NCBI RefSeq assembly: GCF_900113695.1
Contig: NZ_FOQH01000005.1
Coordinates: 124,001 to 188,000 of the forward strand
Direction of reading: 5' to 3'
From: Albimonas pacifica
GTDB taxonomy: Bacteria > Pseudomonadota > Alphaproteobacteria > Rhodobacterales > Rhodobacteraceae
DNA length: 64,000 nt
Positions 8,416-16,875 of this stretch are shown here, one piece after another. The notes under the pieces are model-generated. The model ran no database searches. It was given only the letters and a program-made list of their open reading frames with translations, and was not told where the DNA came from. The first letter of the stretch is position 1, and each line of letters opens with the position of its first letter. Both the position numbers and the translations under genes were made by a program.

Positions 8416-9825
8416 TTGCAGCTCGTCCTGTTCACCAACGGCATCCTCTTCGCCGCCATGGGCCTGCTGATGCTCGCCCCCGCGGCCGTGGACGGGCGCC
8501 CGGACGGTCCCTTCGTCGAGGCCGCCTTCCTCAGCGTCGTGCTCGGCGCCCTGGTCGCCGCCGCGACGCGCGGCGGTCGCGCGGGCTTCCGCGCCCACCA
8601 TGCCTTCGTGATGACCACCACCGCCTGGATCACCGCCGCCGCCGCCGGCGCGGCCCCGATGATCGTGGGCGGGCTGAGCGTGACCGACGCCTATTTCGAG
8701 GCGATGTCGGGCCTGACGACCACCGGTTCGACCGTGATCTCGGGGCTGGACGGGCAGCCCAGGGGGCTGCTCGCCTGGCGCGCCATGCTGCAGTGGATCG
8801 GCGGCGTGGGCATCATCGTGATGGGCATCGCGGTGCTGCCGATGCTGCGGGTCGGGGGCATGCAGCTCTACCGCGCCGAGTCCTCGGACAAGGCGGAGAA
8901 GGAATTCGCCTCCGCCGGCCGCTTCGCCACCGGCACCGCCATGGTCTACGTGCTGCTGACGCTGGCCTGCATGGTGGCCTACGAGCTCTGCGGCATGAAC
9001 GACTTCGAGGCGCTGATGCACGCGATGACCACGGTCTCGACCGGGGGCTTCTCGACCCACGACGCCTCGCTGGGGCACTACAACGACACGCCCGCGATCC
9101 AGTGGGTGGCGGTGGTGTTCATGCTCTCGGGCAGCCTGCCGTTCATCTGGTACCTGCGCGGCTGGACGCGGCGGGTGTTCGGCTCCGAGCAGGTGCGCGT
9201 CTACCTGCTGTCGCTGGGCGTGATCATCCTCGCTGTCGCCGCCTGGCTGGCGGCGGAGCGGGCGGAGCCGCCGCTCGACGCGCTGCGCCTCGCGGCCTTC
9301 AACGTGGTCAGCCTGGTGACCACCACCGGCTTCGCCAACACCGACTACATGCTGTGGGGCCCCGCGCCGGTGGCGGTCTTCCTGATCATCACCTGCTTCG
9401 GCGGCTGCACCGGCTCGACCTCGGGCGGGCTGAAGTCGATGCGGATCATCATCGCCACCAAGGCGCTGTTCGCCGCGGTCCGGCGCGTGCACAGCCCCAA
9501 CTCGATCCAGAAGGTCCGCTTCGAGGGCCGCCCCGTGGACGACGCGGCGCTGAGCTCGGTGATGGCCTTCTGCATGTTCTTCCTGCTGACCTTCTTCACC
9601 CTGGCCATGGCGCTGGGGCTGATGGGGCTCGACATGGCGACCGCGGTCAGCGGAGCGGCCACCGCGCTCGCCAACGTGGGGCCGGGGATCGGGGACGTGA
9701 TCGGGCCCGCGGGCTCCTTCGCCTCGCTCCCCGACGCGGCCAAGTGGCTGCTCTCGGCGGGGATGCTGCTGGGGCGGCTGGAGGTGATGACGGTGCTCGT
9801 GCTGCTGCAGGCGCACCGCTCCTGA
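8416..9825 (+). CDS. trkH: TrkH-family potassium uptake channel subunit
   Basis: An integral membrane protein of 469 residues, as usual for TrkH, which passes K+ (or Na+) together with the cytoplasmic TrkA regulator. The four pore-loop repeats are visible: MSGLTTTGSTV, MTTVSTGGFSTHD, VTTTGFANTDY and the later ATALANVGPG block, separated by membrane helices. The start is uncertain. TTG at 8416 gives the family-like N-terminus LQLVLFTNGILF, no ATG lies upstream in the frame before a stop at 8365, and the first ATG is at 8458. trkA is not in the window. The gene stands alone before a convergent permease. Confidence 0.88.
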   Translation: MQLVLFTNGILFAAMGLLMLAPAAVDGRPDGPFVEAAFLSVVLGALVAAATRGGRAGFRAHHAFVMTTTAWITAAAAGAAPMIVGGLSVTDAYFEAMSGLTTTGSTVISGLDGQPRGLLAWRAMLQWIGGVGIIVMGIAVLPMLRVGGMQLYRAESSDKAEKEFASAGRFATGTAMVYVLLTLACMVAYELCGMNDFEALMHAMTTVSTGGFSTHDASLGHYNDTPAIQWVAVVFMLSGSLPFIWYLRGWTRRVFGSEQVRVYLLSLGVIILAVAAWLAAERAEPPLDALRLAAFNVVSLVTTTGFANTDYMLWGPAPVAVFLIITCFGGCTGSTSGGLKSMRIIIATKALFAAVRRVHSPNSIQKVRFEGRPVDDAALSSVMAFCMFFLLTFFTLAMALGLMGLDMATAVSGAATALANVGPGIGDVIGPAGSFASLPDAAKWLLSAGMLLGRLEVMTVLVLLQAHRS

Positions 9826-9839
9826 GGGCGGACGCGAAA

Positions 9840-9861
9840 GGGGCCGCCCAGGGGCGGCCCC
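9840..9861. terminator. Hairpin between convergent trkH and permease genes
   Basis: A 9-bp perfect stem (GGGGCCGCC / GGCGGCCCC) with a four-base loop. On the minus strand it is followed by TTTC, so it suits the permease transcript; it may also serve trkH. Confidence 0.55.
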
Positions 9862-9889
9862 GGCCATGCGCAGGGGTCTGGCTTCGGGG

Positions 9890-10924
9890 TCAGACCACGA
9901 AGGAGAATGCCATGCCCGCGACGATCGCCCCGCCGAGCCCCAGCGCCACGTAGGCCGCGAAGATCGGCAGGCGGACCAGCGACCACACCGCCGCCATCGC
10001 CGGGATGCAGGAGACGGCGCCCGCGGTCAGGAAGGCCATCGCCGCGCCCGGGCTCATGCCCTGGGCGACCAGGGCCGCGACCAGCGGCGGGGCGGCGTAG
10101 CCGTTGAGATAGGCGGGCATGCCCACCAGCGCGCCGACCACGATCGGCAGCGGGCCCTCGCCGCCGGCCAGCGCGCCCACCGTTTCGGCCGGCACGAACT
10201 GGATCATCAGCCCCTCGAGCAGGTAGGCGAGCGCCATCCACTTCACCAGGAAGAGCGCGTTCGAGGCGGCCTCGGTCCGGAAGGTGGCGCGGCGTTTCTC
10301 GACCTCCCAGAACCGCCACACCGGCTTGCCCTTGAACGGCGAGCCGCAGCCGCAGCCGCCCGAGGGCGCGGTGGGCTTGAGCGGGTTCGCGAAGAGCCCC
10401 GCGCGCATCGCCCCCGCGGTCAGCAGGCCGCCGCCGAGGCCGACCCCCACCGCCGCGGCCGCCTTGCCGATGGCGAAGGGCCAGCCGAGCGCGCCGGCGG
10501 TGATCATGAAGCTCGCCGGGTCCATCAGCGGCGAGGAGAGCCAGAAGGCCATCACCGCCGAGACCGGCGCCCCCAGCGCCAGCAGCCCCGCGATGAAGGG
10601 GATCACCTGGCACGAGCAGAACGGGGCCAGCCCGCCCACGATCGCCGCGAGCACGATCATCCGGATCTCGCGGCCCTGGAAGGCGCGGGCGACGATCGCC
10701 TCGGCCCCCGTCGCCTTCAGCCAGGCGACGAGGCCCACGGCCACCGCGATGAAGGGCAGGGTGGACAGGAACGAGCCGACGGCGACGTCGAAGACCGCCG
10801 GCGCCTGCGCCGGGACCAGCAGGGCGGTGGCGAGCGCGATGGCGGCGATCAGCAGCCAGACGCGGTCGATCCCGCGCAGGCGCGTCCGGAAGGCGTCTGC
10901 GGTGCGAAGGGCGAGCTCGGTCAT
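9890..10924 (-). CDS. ArsP-like permease (DUF318 family)
   Basis: A 344-residue membrane protein with about eight hydrophobic helices. Two conserved blocks mark the family: FCSCQVIPFIAGLLALGAP with its SSPLMDP partner, and the later GMPAYLNGYAAPPL repeat. Between them lies a cytoplasmic loop with a cysteine cluster, GGCGCGS, suited to binding a thiophilic metal or metalloid. Family members such as ArsP export organoarsenicals; the actual substrate here is not known. The ATG at 10924 overlaps the stop of the arsR-like gene (ATGA), so the two are translationally coupled and probably induced by the same ligand. Confidence 0.75.
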   Translation of the reverse strand: MTELALRTADAFRTRLRGIDRVWLLIAAIALATALLVPAQAPAVFDVAVGSFLSTLPFIAVAVGLVAWLKATGAEAIVARAFQGREIRMIVLAAIVGGLAPFCSCQVIPFIAGLLALGAPVSAVMAFWLSSPLMDPASFMITAGALGWPFAIGKAAAAVGVGLGGGLLTAGAMRAGLFANPLKPTAPSGGCGCGSPFKGKPVWRFWEVEKRRATFRTEAASNALFLVKWMALAYLLEGLMIQFVPAETVGALAGGEGPLPIVVGALVGMPAYLNGYAAPPLVAALVAQGMSPGAAMAFLTAGAVSCIPAMAAVWSLVRLPIFAAYVALGLGGAIVAGMAFSFVV

Positions 10925-11316
10925 CTCTCGGCTCCGTCGGTGGGGCTCAGGCAGCCCGGGTGGGAATGGGCGGAGGGGCCGCCCGCGTCGGCGCAGCACT
11001 CGCGCTGCAGAAAGCCGACGAGGGCGGAAATGTTGGCGAAGCTCGCCCGGCAGATCAGCGAGCGGCCCTGCCGCTTCTGGCTCAGCAGGCCCGCGGCGGC
11101 GAGGAAGCGCAGGTGATGCGAGAGCGTCGAGGCGGCGATACCCAGACGCTCCTGCAGGGCGCCGACGGGAAGGCCGTCGGGGCCGGCGCGCACCAGGGTG
11201 CGGATCACCTCCAGCCGGGGCTCCGAGCCCAGGGCGGCGAACGCCTGGGCGGCGGCCTCGGGCGCGGGTGCCTCGGGCTCGGGGAGGGCGAGGGGGGAGT
11301 CGGGCGTCGTTCTCAT
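10921..11316 (-). CDS. ArsR/SmtB-family metalloregulator
   Basis: A 131-residue winged-helix repressor. The DNA-binding helix-turn-helix is IAASTLSHHLRFLAAAGLL (about residues 58-76). Near the C-terminus a vicinal pair in QRECCAD and a HSHPGC tail could bind arsenic, antimony or another soft metal. ArsR proteins leave DNA when loaded. Immediately upstream (11320-11345) the sequence ATCGAAATGA resembles half of the TTCGAAAT-type ArsR operators, in keeping with autoregulation of this repressor-permease unit. The start at 11316 excludes an Arg-rich upstream frame that belongs to the repeat element. Confidence 0.85.
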   Translation of the reverse strand: MRTTPDSPLALPEPEAPAPEAAAQAFAALGSEPRLEVIRTLVRAGPDGLPVGALQERLGIAASTLSHHLRFLAAAGLLSQKRQGRSLICRASFANISALVGFLQRECCADAGGPSAHSHPGCLSPTDGAER

Positions 11317-11401
11317 GATTCCAGAAACATCGAAATGACGGCCGCGGTCAACTCCCTTTTCGAAGGCTCTGGGGGGGGCGGAGCCGGGGCAGGCGGAGAG
11401 C

Positions 11402-11690
11402 AGGCGCCCTGCGGGCGGGCTTGACCGGGGGGCGCTGGGGGCGAGGTCGCCGGGGAGCGGCTGGCGGGGGAGCCTCCGGCGGGCTCCGGACTCACCCAAG
11501 AACAAGACGCCCGCGCCTGTCCTCCGAAGCCGTCCATCGCTTGGGCTGCCTGAGCGACTCGCCCCCCGGGGTCAAGGACGAGCCGGCTTCGCCGGTCGCT
11601 GCGCGATCCTTGACCCCGGGGGGCGAGTCGCTCTGATCGGCGCCCGCGATGGACGGCTCCGGAGAACAGGCGCTCCCCGGGGGCGCGTGG
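11402..11690 (+). repeat. Palindromic intergenic repeat element, copy A
   Basis: First of three related elements (see 16220 and 28862). It starts with AGGCGCCCTGCGGGCGGGC, continues through CCTCCGGCGGGCTC and ACTCACC, and then forms a nested palindrome. Outer arms 11513-11540 and 11646-11673 (28 bp, two mismatches) flank inner arms 11552-11578 and 11607-11633 (27 bp, perfect). At the centre is a small hairpin CCGGC-TTC-GCCGG (11583-11595). It lies between the 5' end of the arsR gene and the 3' end of the ABC membrane gene, both on the minus strand. It has no open frame of its own and no flanking transposase. Confidence 0.9.
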
Positions 11691-11747
11691 GGCAGGGGCG
11701 AGATGGGCGGGCGTGGCACGCCTCCGGGGGAGGCGGCGACGAGGGGG

Positions 11748-12716
11748 TCAGCCGGCGCCGTTGACGCGGCCGCCGGCCATCCAGCCGGCCACCAGGTCGT
11801 GCTGCACGCGGGCCTGCTGCCACTGGCGGTAGAAGGTCAGGAGCTGGCGCAGCGGGGCCGAGAGACGCTGGAAGGCCGAGACGAAGGCCACCACCACGCC
11901 CACCGTGGTCTCGCCCTGGGTCACCAGCCAGCCGCCATAGCCGAGCGCGGCCAGGGGGCCGAGCTGGTTGAGCAGGTTCAGGATGCCCTTCATCCCGTAT
12001 TTCACCAGGTAGATCGCCAGCCGGTTGCCGTAGATCCGCGGCAGCAGGCGGCCGACCCGGGCCTGGGCGGCGCGGGTCTCTCCCGAGCGCGCGCCCAGCG
12101 TGCGCAGCAGGCGGAAGCGCATGTTCATCAGCCGGTTCAGCCGGCCCTGCAGCAGCGGCGCCGCCAGCGCCTGGGGGGCGAGCAGCGCGGCCGAGACCAG
12201 CGCCAGCTCGGGCTGGGTCCAGGTCATGTAGGCGAAGACGCCCACCAGCATCGCGAAATTCGCGCAGGCGTCGGAGACGCCGGTGCCCACGAAGCCGCCC
12301 AGCCGGTCGATCTCGGAGCCGAGCACCACCGCCGAGACGCCGTGGCCCTCGTCGTCCTCGTCCTTGGCGGCGGCGCGCACCCGCATCTTCAGCGAATGGC
12401 GGCGCGTGTGGACGATGGCGCTCTCGGAGATCCAGCCCTGGTACATGCGCAGGGCGAGCTTCAGCACCTGCTGGGTCACCGCGACGCCGGCGTAGATCAT
12501 CGCCAGCGTCCACAGGAGGCCCACGTCGCCCGGGGTGATCGCGTCGTCGATCAGCCGGCGCTGCAGCTCCACCGGCACCAGGTCCAGCAGCGCCACCAGC
12601 ACCGCCGTCACGCACAGGCCGAGCTGGTGCACGCCGCTCATGCGCACCACGTAGCCCCAGAGGCTGGAGGCGGGGCTGTCGTCGCCGCTGCGCCCCATCC
12701 GGCGCATCCGCGGCAT
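11748..12716 (-). CDS. ABC exporter transmembrane domain protein lacking an ATPase domain
   Basis: About 322 residues corresponding to the six-helix membrane half of an ABC exporter (LGLCVTAVLVALLDLVPVEL to LRQLLTFYRQWQQARV). The sequence stops before any Walker A, signature or Walker B motif, and no ATPase gene is adjacent. It could pair with an ATPase made elsewhere or have another role. The start is uncertain: ATGs at 12716, 12707 and 12698 are all possible and upstream codons are Arg-rich. It follows gloB on the same strand by about 100 bases. A stand-alone membrane half is unusual for exporters. Confidence 0.7.
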   Translation of the reverse strand: MPRMRRMGRSGDDSPASSLWGYVVRMSGVHQLGLCVTAVLVALLDLVPVELQRRLIDDAITPGDVGLLWTLAMIYAGVAVTQQVLKLALRMYQGWISESAIVHTRRHSLKMRVRAAAKDEDDEGHGVSAVVLGSEIDRLGGFVGTGVSDACANFAMLVGVFAYMTWTQPELALVSAALLAPQALAAPLLQGRLNRLMNMRFRLLRTLGARSGETRAAQARVGRLLPRIYGNRLAIYLVKYGMKGILNLLNQLGPLAALGYGGWLVTQGETTVGVVVAFVSAFQRLSAPLRQLLTFYRQWQQARVQHDLVAGWMAGGRVNGAG

Positions 12717-12817
12717 CCGCGGTCGACGGGGGCGCAGGCCCGCGGCCTCCCGCTCGGCCCGCCGCGCGGCGCGGCGGCCGCGGCGGCCGCCCGCCGCGCC
12801 GAGGCGCTCCCGCCCGC

Positions 12818-13585
12818 TCAGAAGCTGTCCTTCCGCTTGCGGACCTCGGCGAAGACGGCGCCGTCCTCGGCGCCCTCCATGCCGAGGTTGGCCTTCACCG
12901 ACGCCTCGCCGGCCCGCAGGAACGGGTTGGTGGCGAACTCCTCGGCGAGCGTGACGGGGACGATGGGCTCGCCCGCCGCGTCGGCCGCCGCGATCGCCTC
13001 GATGCGCGCCTTGAGGGCGGCGTTCTCCGGCTCGATCGACAGCGCGAAGCGGCCGTTGGCGGCGCCGTAGTTGTGGCCCGAGTAGACCTGGGTCTGCGGA
13101 TCCAGCGCCATCAGCTTCTTCAGGCTCTCCCACATCTGGGCGTAGGTCCCCTCGAACACCCGCCCGCAGCCGAGCGCCATCAGGCTGTCGGCGGTGAAGG
13201 CGACCTTCGCGCCCTCGAAGCAGAAGGCGATGTGGCCGATCGTGTGGCCGGAGACGTCGAGGATCGTCGCGCGCTCGGCGCCGACCTGCACGCTCTCGCC
13301 CTCCGACACGGCGACGTCGAGCGCCGGCAGGCGCTTGGCGTCGGCGCCGTGGCCCACGACCCTGGCGCCGTAGGCGGCGACCAGGTCGGGGATGCCCTGG
13401 ATGTGATCGTCGTGATGGTGGGTCACCAGGATCAGGTCCAGCCGGCCGCCGGCGGCGTCGATCGCGGCCTTCAGCGGCGCGGCCTCAGGGGCGTCGACCA
13501 CGGCCCACACGTCCTCGCTGGTCTCGTGGATCAGGTAGCCGTAGTTGTCCTGCAGGCAGGGGATGACCTGGATTTCGAGCGGCAT
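12818..13585 (-). CDS. gloB: Hydroxyacylglutathione hydrolase (glyoxalase II)
   Basis: Hydrolyses S-lactoylglutathione to lactate and glutathione, the second step of methylglyoxal detoxification. The metallo-beta-lactamase signature THHHDDH lies near residues 54-60; further metal ligands are in VSGHTIGHIAF, FTADSL and the SGHNYG block, and the C-terminal helical domain has the family form. 255 residues is the normal length. The ATG at 13585 opens MPLEIQVIPCLQDNYGYL, a typical N-terminus. It diverges from the methyltransferase gene at 13663, a frequent pairing in alphaproteobacteria. Confidence 0.94.
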   Translation of the reverse strand: MPLEIQVIPCLQDNYGYLIHETSEDVWAVVDAPEAAPLKAAIDAAGGRLDLILVTHHHDDHIQGIPDLVAAYGARVVGHGADAKRLPALDVAVSEGESVQVGAERATILDVSGHTIGHIAFCFEGAKVAFTADSLMALGCGRVFEGTYAQMWESLKKLMALDPQTQVYSGHNYGAANGRFALSIEPENAALKARIEAIAAADAAGEPIVPVTLAEEFATNPFLRAGEASVKANLGMEGAEDGAVFAEVRKRKDSF

Positions 13586-13662
13586 CTGCGGTCTCCGTCT
13601 CTTGCAATTCCGGCGTCGCGGCGCACCCTGCACTTAGGGCGAGGGCGGAAAAAGGGCGCGCG

Positions 13663-14562
13663 ATGCACCTCGATGTGATCGATCTGAGGCGGTTCTACTA
13701 CCGCACCCCCCTCGGGCGCGCCACCCAGCGCAGCCTGCAGGAGGCGATCCGCGCGCTGTGGCCGGACGTCTCGGGGGAGACGGTGGCGGGCTTCGGCTTC
13801 GCCGCCCCCCTGCTGCGCCCCTTCCTGGGCGAGGCCGCCCGGGTGATCTGCCTGATGCCCGCGCCCCAGGGCGTCTGCCGCTGGCCGCCCGAGGGGCCCA
13901 ACGCCGCCGTGCTGACCGACGAGACCCACTGGCCCCTGACCGCGGGCCAGGTGGACCGGCTGATCGTGGCCCACGCGCTGGAGACATCGGAGCGGCCGGG
14001 CGCCCTGCTCGAGGAGATGCACCGGGTCCTCGCGCCCGAGGGCAAGGCCATCGTCATCGCCCCGAACCGAACCGGCATGTGGGCGCGCTCGGACGCCACG
14101 CCCTTCGGCCACGGGCGGCCCTATTCGGCGAGCCAGCTCGAGGCGGCCCTGCGCGGCCACGACTTCGCGCCCGAGCGCACGCAGGCCGCGCTCTACGGGC
14201 CGCCCTCGCACCGGCGCTACTGGCTCAAGACCCACCGGCTGTGGGAGGGGGTGGGCCGGCGCTTCGACGCCCAGCGCCTGGGCGGCGCGGTTCTGGTCGA
14301 GGCGACGCGGCGCGTCTACGCCATGCCCCGCTCGGGCCTGAAGGAGAAGTCGCTCTCGCCCCTGGAGGTGCTGGAGGGGCTCGCCAAGCCCGGCGGCGTG
14401 CGCCCCGCCGCCGGCGGCGGCGCGCGGCCCGCGGGACGCGCGCAGGGCGGCGAGCGGCCGGCGCTGCGCGCGCTGATCGGCGGGCGCGGCGCTCAGAACA
14501 GCAGGCCGATGCCCCAGGACGCGCCGCTCCACCCGCCCGAGCCGACGCCGACCGAAAGATAG
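13663..14562 (+). CDS. Class I SAM-dependent methyltransferase
   Basis: A 299-residue protein with a methyltransferase type-11-like core: VDRLIVAHALETSERPGALLEEMHRVLAPEG fits motifs of this group in which the AdoMet-binding first motif (GFGFAAPLL) is degenerate. The substrate is unknown. It diverges from gloB with a 77-base gap, and in related organisms these two sit together. The last 70 bases overlap the convergent lipoprotein gene; the extra Ala/Arg/Pro-rich C-terminal tail (about 50 residues) is unlike the core and may be poorly conserved. Confidence 0.7.
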   Translation: MHLDVIDLRRFYYRTPLGRATQRSLQEAIRALWPDVSGETVAGFGFAAPLLRPFLGEAARVICLMPAPQGVCRWPPEGPNAAVLTDETHWPLTAGQVDRLIVAHALETSERPGALLEEMHRVLAPEGKAIVIAPNRTGMWARSDATPFGHGRPYSASQLEAALRGHDFAPERTQAALYGPPSHRRYWLKTHRLWEGVGRRFDAQRLGGAVLVEATRRVYAMPRSGLKEKSLSPLEVLEGLAKPGGVRPAAGGGARPAGRAQGGERPALRALIGGRGAQNSRPMPQDAPLHPPEPTPTER

Positions 14563-15047
14563 GGGCGCACCCGCACGCCGGATCGGTCGCGACGCTCGTC
14601 GAGCTCCTCCTCCTCGGGCAGCGCCTCGGCCGGCTGCTGGAGGCCGGCGGCGTAGGCCGCCTGGAACGGCCCGGCGAGCGGGTCGGGGCAGTCGAGCGTG
14701 GGGGAGACGCGGCGCCGGCCCAGCCTGGCGCCGTTCTCGGGCGAGCAGTAGGCCCCCCGCCCCTCGTCGTGGCCGGCCATGTAGGCGTCCTGCGCCCCGT
14801 CCGGATCGACCAGCCGCGGGCACCCCGAGAGCCGGGCGAGGCCGGAGGCCGGCGAGCGGCCGGCCATCGCGTCCTCGACCCCCTGGGCGTTCCAGTCGAC
14901 CGAGGCGCAGTCGCCCCCGGTTCCCGAGAGCGCGGCCTGGCGCCCCTCGGGCGCGGAGCTGCATCCCGCGAGCGCCAGCGCGAGGCCGGCGGCGAGGGGA
15001 AGCGCGGAGGAAAGCGCGGGGCGGAAGCGGCGAATCGCGGTCATCAT
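14493..15047 (-). CDS. DUF2799-type lipoprotein
   Basis: A lipoprotein signal with lipobox LALAGC (Cys at about residue 29) opens the 184-residue product. The following domain has the DUF2799 layout: DCASVDWNAQG, then GCPR, then DAYMAGHDEGRGAYCSPENG. The function of the family is unknown; it is expected at the periplasmic face of the inner or outer membrane. The start ATG at 15047 is placed by AAGGAGACC just upstream; a second ATG follows at once. Its 3' end overlaps the convergent methyltransferase gene by 70 bases. Confidence 0.75.
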   Translation of the reverse strand: MMTAIRRFRPALSSALPLAAGLALALAGCSSAPEGRQAALSGTGGDCASVDWNAQGVEDAMAGRSPASGLARLSGCPRLVDPDGAQDAYMAGHDEGRGAYCSPENGARLGRRRVSPTLDCPDPLAGPFQAAYAAGLQQPAEALPEEEELDERRDRSGVRVRPYLSVGVGSGGWSGASWGIGLLF

Positions 15048-15292
15048 GGTCTCCTTATGCACGCGAATGCGGCCGGGGGGCGCCGCGTTCCGTATGTGCT
15101 TGCACGCGGGGGGCCGGGTTTGCCGTCGGGCGCGACGGCGTTCCACGGGCCGCGGCGCGGGGCCCGCGTCGAAGCGGGCGCCCGGCGGGGCGGGGCGGCG
15201 GCTTGTTTCGCGCGCGCTCCCTCGCCAAGGTGTCGCCCGACACGGCCGGGACCGACCGGCCGGCAGATCGTTTGCGAGGAGGAGACCCCGAA

Positions 15293-16099
15293 ATGACCGA
15301 TCGCCTGGTGATCGTGACCCAGCCCGAGGACGGCGTGGTGGAGGCCGTGCTGAACCGTCCCGACAAGCTCAACGCCATCACGCCCGAGCTGATGCGCGCC
15401 ATCGCCGACGCCCAGGCCGAGATCGCGGCCATGGAGGGCGTGAGCTGCGTGGTGCTGCGCGGCGAGGGGCGGGCGTTCTGCGCGGGCCTCGACAAGTCGG
15501 GCTTCGAGCGCATGAAGTCGACGGGCGCGGGCTCGCTGGGCATGGACATCATGGACCGCACCCACGGGCCCGCCAACGTGGCGCAGAACGCCTGCTGGGG
15601 CTGGCGGATGCTGAACGTGCCGGTGGTCTGCGCCCTGCAGGGTTTCGCATTGGGCGGCGGTTTCCAGATCTGTCTCGGCGCCGACATCCGCATCGCGGCG
15701 CCGGGGACCCGGTTCTCGATCATGGAGATGAAGTGGGGCCTGGTCCCGGACATGGGCGGCATGGCCGCGATGCGCCACCTCGCCCGCGGCGACGTGATCC
15801 GCAAGCTGACCTACACCGCCGAGGTGTTCGAGGCGGACGCCGCCTTCGACTACGGCTTCGTGACCGAGATCGCCGAGGATCCGCTGGCCCGCGCCCGGGA
15901 ACTGGCGCGCGAGATCGCCGGCAAGAGCCCCTCGGCCCTGCGCTCGGCCAAGGAGCTGCTGAACATCGCCGACGAGGAAGGCGGCGCGCTGGAGCCGCTG
16001 CTGGCCGAGTCGCGCCTGCAGAAGGCGCTGATCGGCAAGCCCCACCAGCTGGAGGCCATCGCGGCCGGCATGGAAGGCCGCCCGGCGAAGTTCGCCTGA
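15293..16099 (+). CDS. Crotonase-family enoyl-CoA hydratase/isomerase
   Basis: 268 residues with the crotonase fold: NRPDKLNAITPELM at the N-terminus, the first oxyanion-hole block FCAGLDKSGF, and the second, LQGFALGGGFQICLGADIRIA. Members act on acyl-CoA thioesters (hydration, isomerisation, hydrolysis); the exact reaction is not clear. The residue after the second block, where true hydratases carry Glu, lies in a KWGLVPDMGG segment. The ATG at 15293 follows GAGGAGGAGACCCCGAA, a strong ribosome site. Transcribed alone; repeat element B begins 120 bases after its stop. Confidence 0.85.
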   Translation: MTDRLVIVTQPEDGVVEAVLNRPDKLNAITPELMRAIADAQAEIAAMEGVSCVVLRGEGRAFCAGLDKSGFERMKSTGAGSLGMDIMDRTHGPANVAQNACWGWRMLNVPVVCALQGFALGGGFQICLGADIRIAAPGTRFSIMEMKWGLVPDMGGMAAMRHLARGDVIRKLTYTAEVFEADAAFDYGFVTEIAEDPLARARELAREIAGKSPSALRSAKELLNIADEEGGALEPLLAESRLQKALIGKPHQLEAIAAGMEGRPAKFA

Positions 16100-16219
16100 A
16101 GGCGTCGGGTTTTTCGAAAGAGGGGGCGCGTCTTCTGGCGCGCCCCTCGCCGTTTCGGCGGGGCGCTCGAGGTGCGTCGAGCCTCGCCGAGCCAGCGCGC
16201 AGGCGGGCGAGCGGTCTAC

Positions 16220-16510
16220 AGGCGCCCTGCGGGCGGGCTCGGCTGCGTCGCGACTCTGGCGGGCGTTGCGAGAGATCGGGGAGGCGCGGAGCCTCCGGCG
16301 GGCTCCCGACTCACCAAAGAACAGAAGCGCCCGCGCCTGTCCTCCGGAGCCGTCTCTCGCTGATGGATGCCTGAGCGACTCGCCCGCCCCGGTCAAGGAC
16401 AAGCCGCGCAAGCGCGGTCGCTGCGCGATCCTTGACCGGGGCGGGCGAGTCGCTCTTTCCGGCATCCGCGAGAGACGGCTCCGGAGAACAGGCGCTCCCG
16501 GGGGCACGTG
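16220..16510 (+). repeat. Palindromic intergenic repeat element, copy B
   Basis: Same orientation and layout as copy A. The leading AGGCGCCCTGCGGGCGGGC starts at 16220. Outer arms are 16333-16360 and 16468-16495 (28 bp), inner arms 16373-16399 and 16429-16455 (27 bp, perfect), with the central hairpin CCGCGC-AA-GCGCGG. Compared with copy A, bases inside both pairs of arms have changed (for example GTCTCTCGC where A has GTCCATCGC). The opposite arms carry the matching complementary changes. It lies between the crotonase gene and recA. Confidence 0.9.
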
Positions 16511-16757
16511 GGGCAGGCGTGGGGCCGCCGGCGCGCCGTGTCCGGGCGCGGGGGGGCAGGGCGAGTTCGCCGGGCTGGCAGGGGGTTAGGGGCCGGGCGA
16601 GAGGCGCGGGCAGGGCGGGGCGGCGGATCGTTTGCTGGACGGTGCGGCGACCGGGAGCGGCGAGCGGGGCTTGCGACGGCGCCGGATCGCGGGGCTGGGC
16701 AACGCTTTCTTAACCCTGGCCGCCCAGTCTCTGCGTCGTTGGTCGAATTACGTCTAT

Positions 16758-16772
16758 GTTCGCGTAAAGTTC
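16758..16772 (+). promoter_or_regulatory. SOS box (LexA operator) of recA
   Basis: GTTC-GCGTAAA-GTTC is an exact GTTC-N7-GTTC direct repeat, the LexA-binding sequence known from alphaproteobacteria. It sits 103 bases before the recA start, so LexA should repress recA until DNA damage. Confidence 0.85.
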
Positions 16773-16875
16773 TCGGTTAAGATCGGGGCAAAAGCAGAAC
16801 ATGGGCGCAGGTCGGCCCCCGCAACGCGGCGTCGCAGTCGACGGGACCCTGCGCGCGAGGCATATGGAGACAGGC

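Noticed and set aside
14493-14562. The 70-base overlap of the methyltransferase and lipoprotein genes as an annotation error
   Set aside because: Both frames have good starts and coherent domains; the overlap affects only the variable tail of one and the C-terminus of the other, so both were kept.
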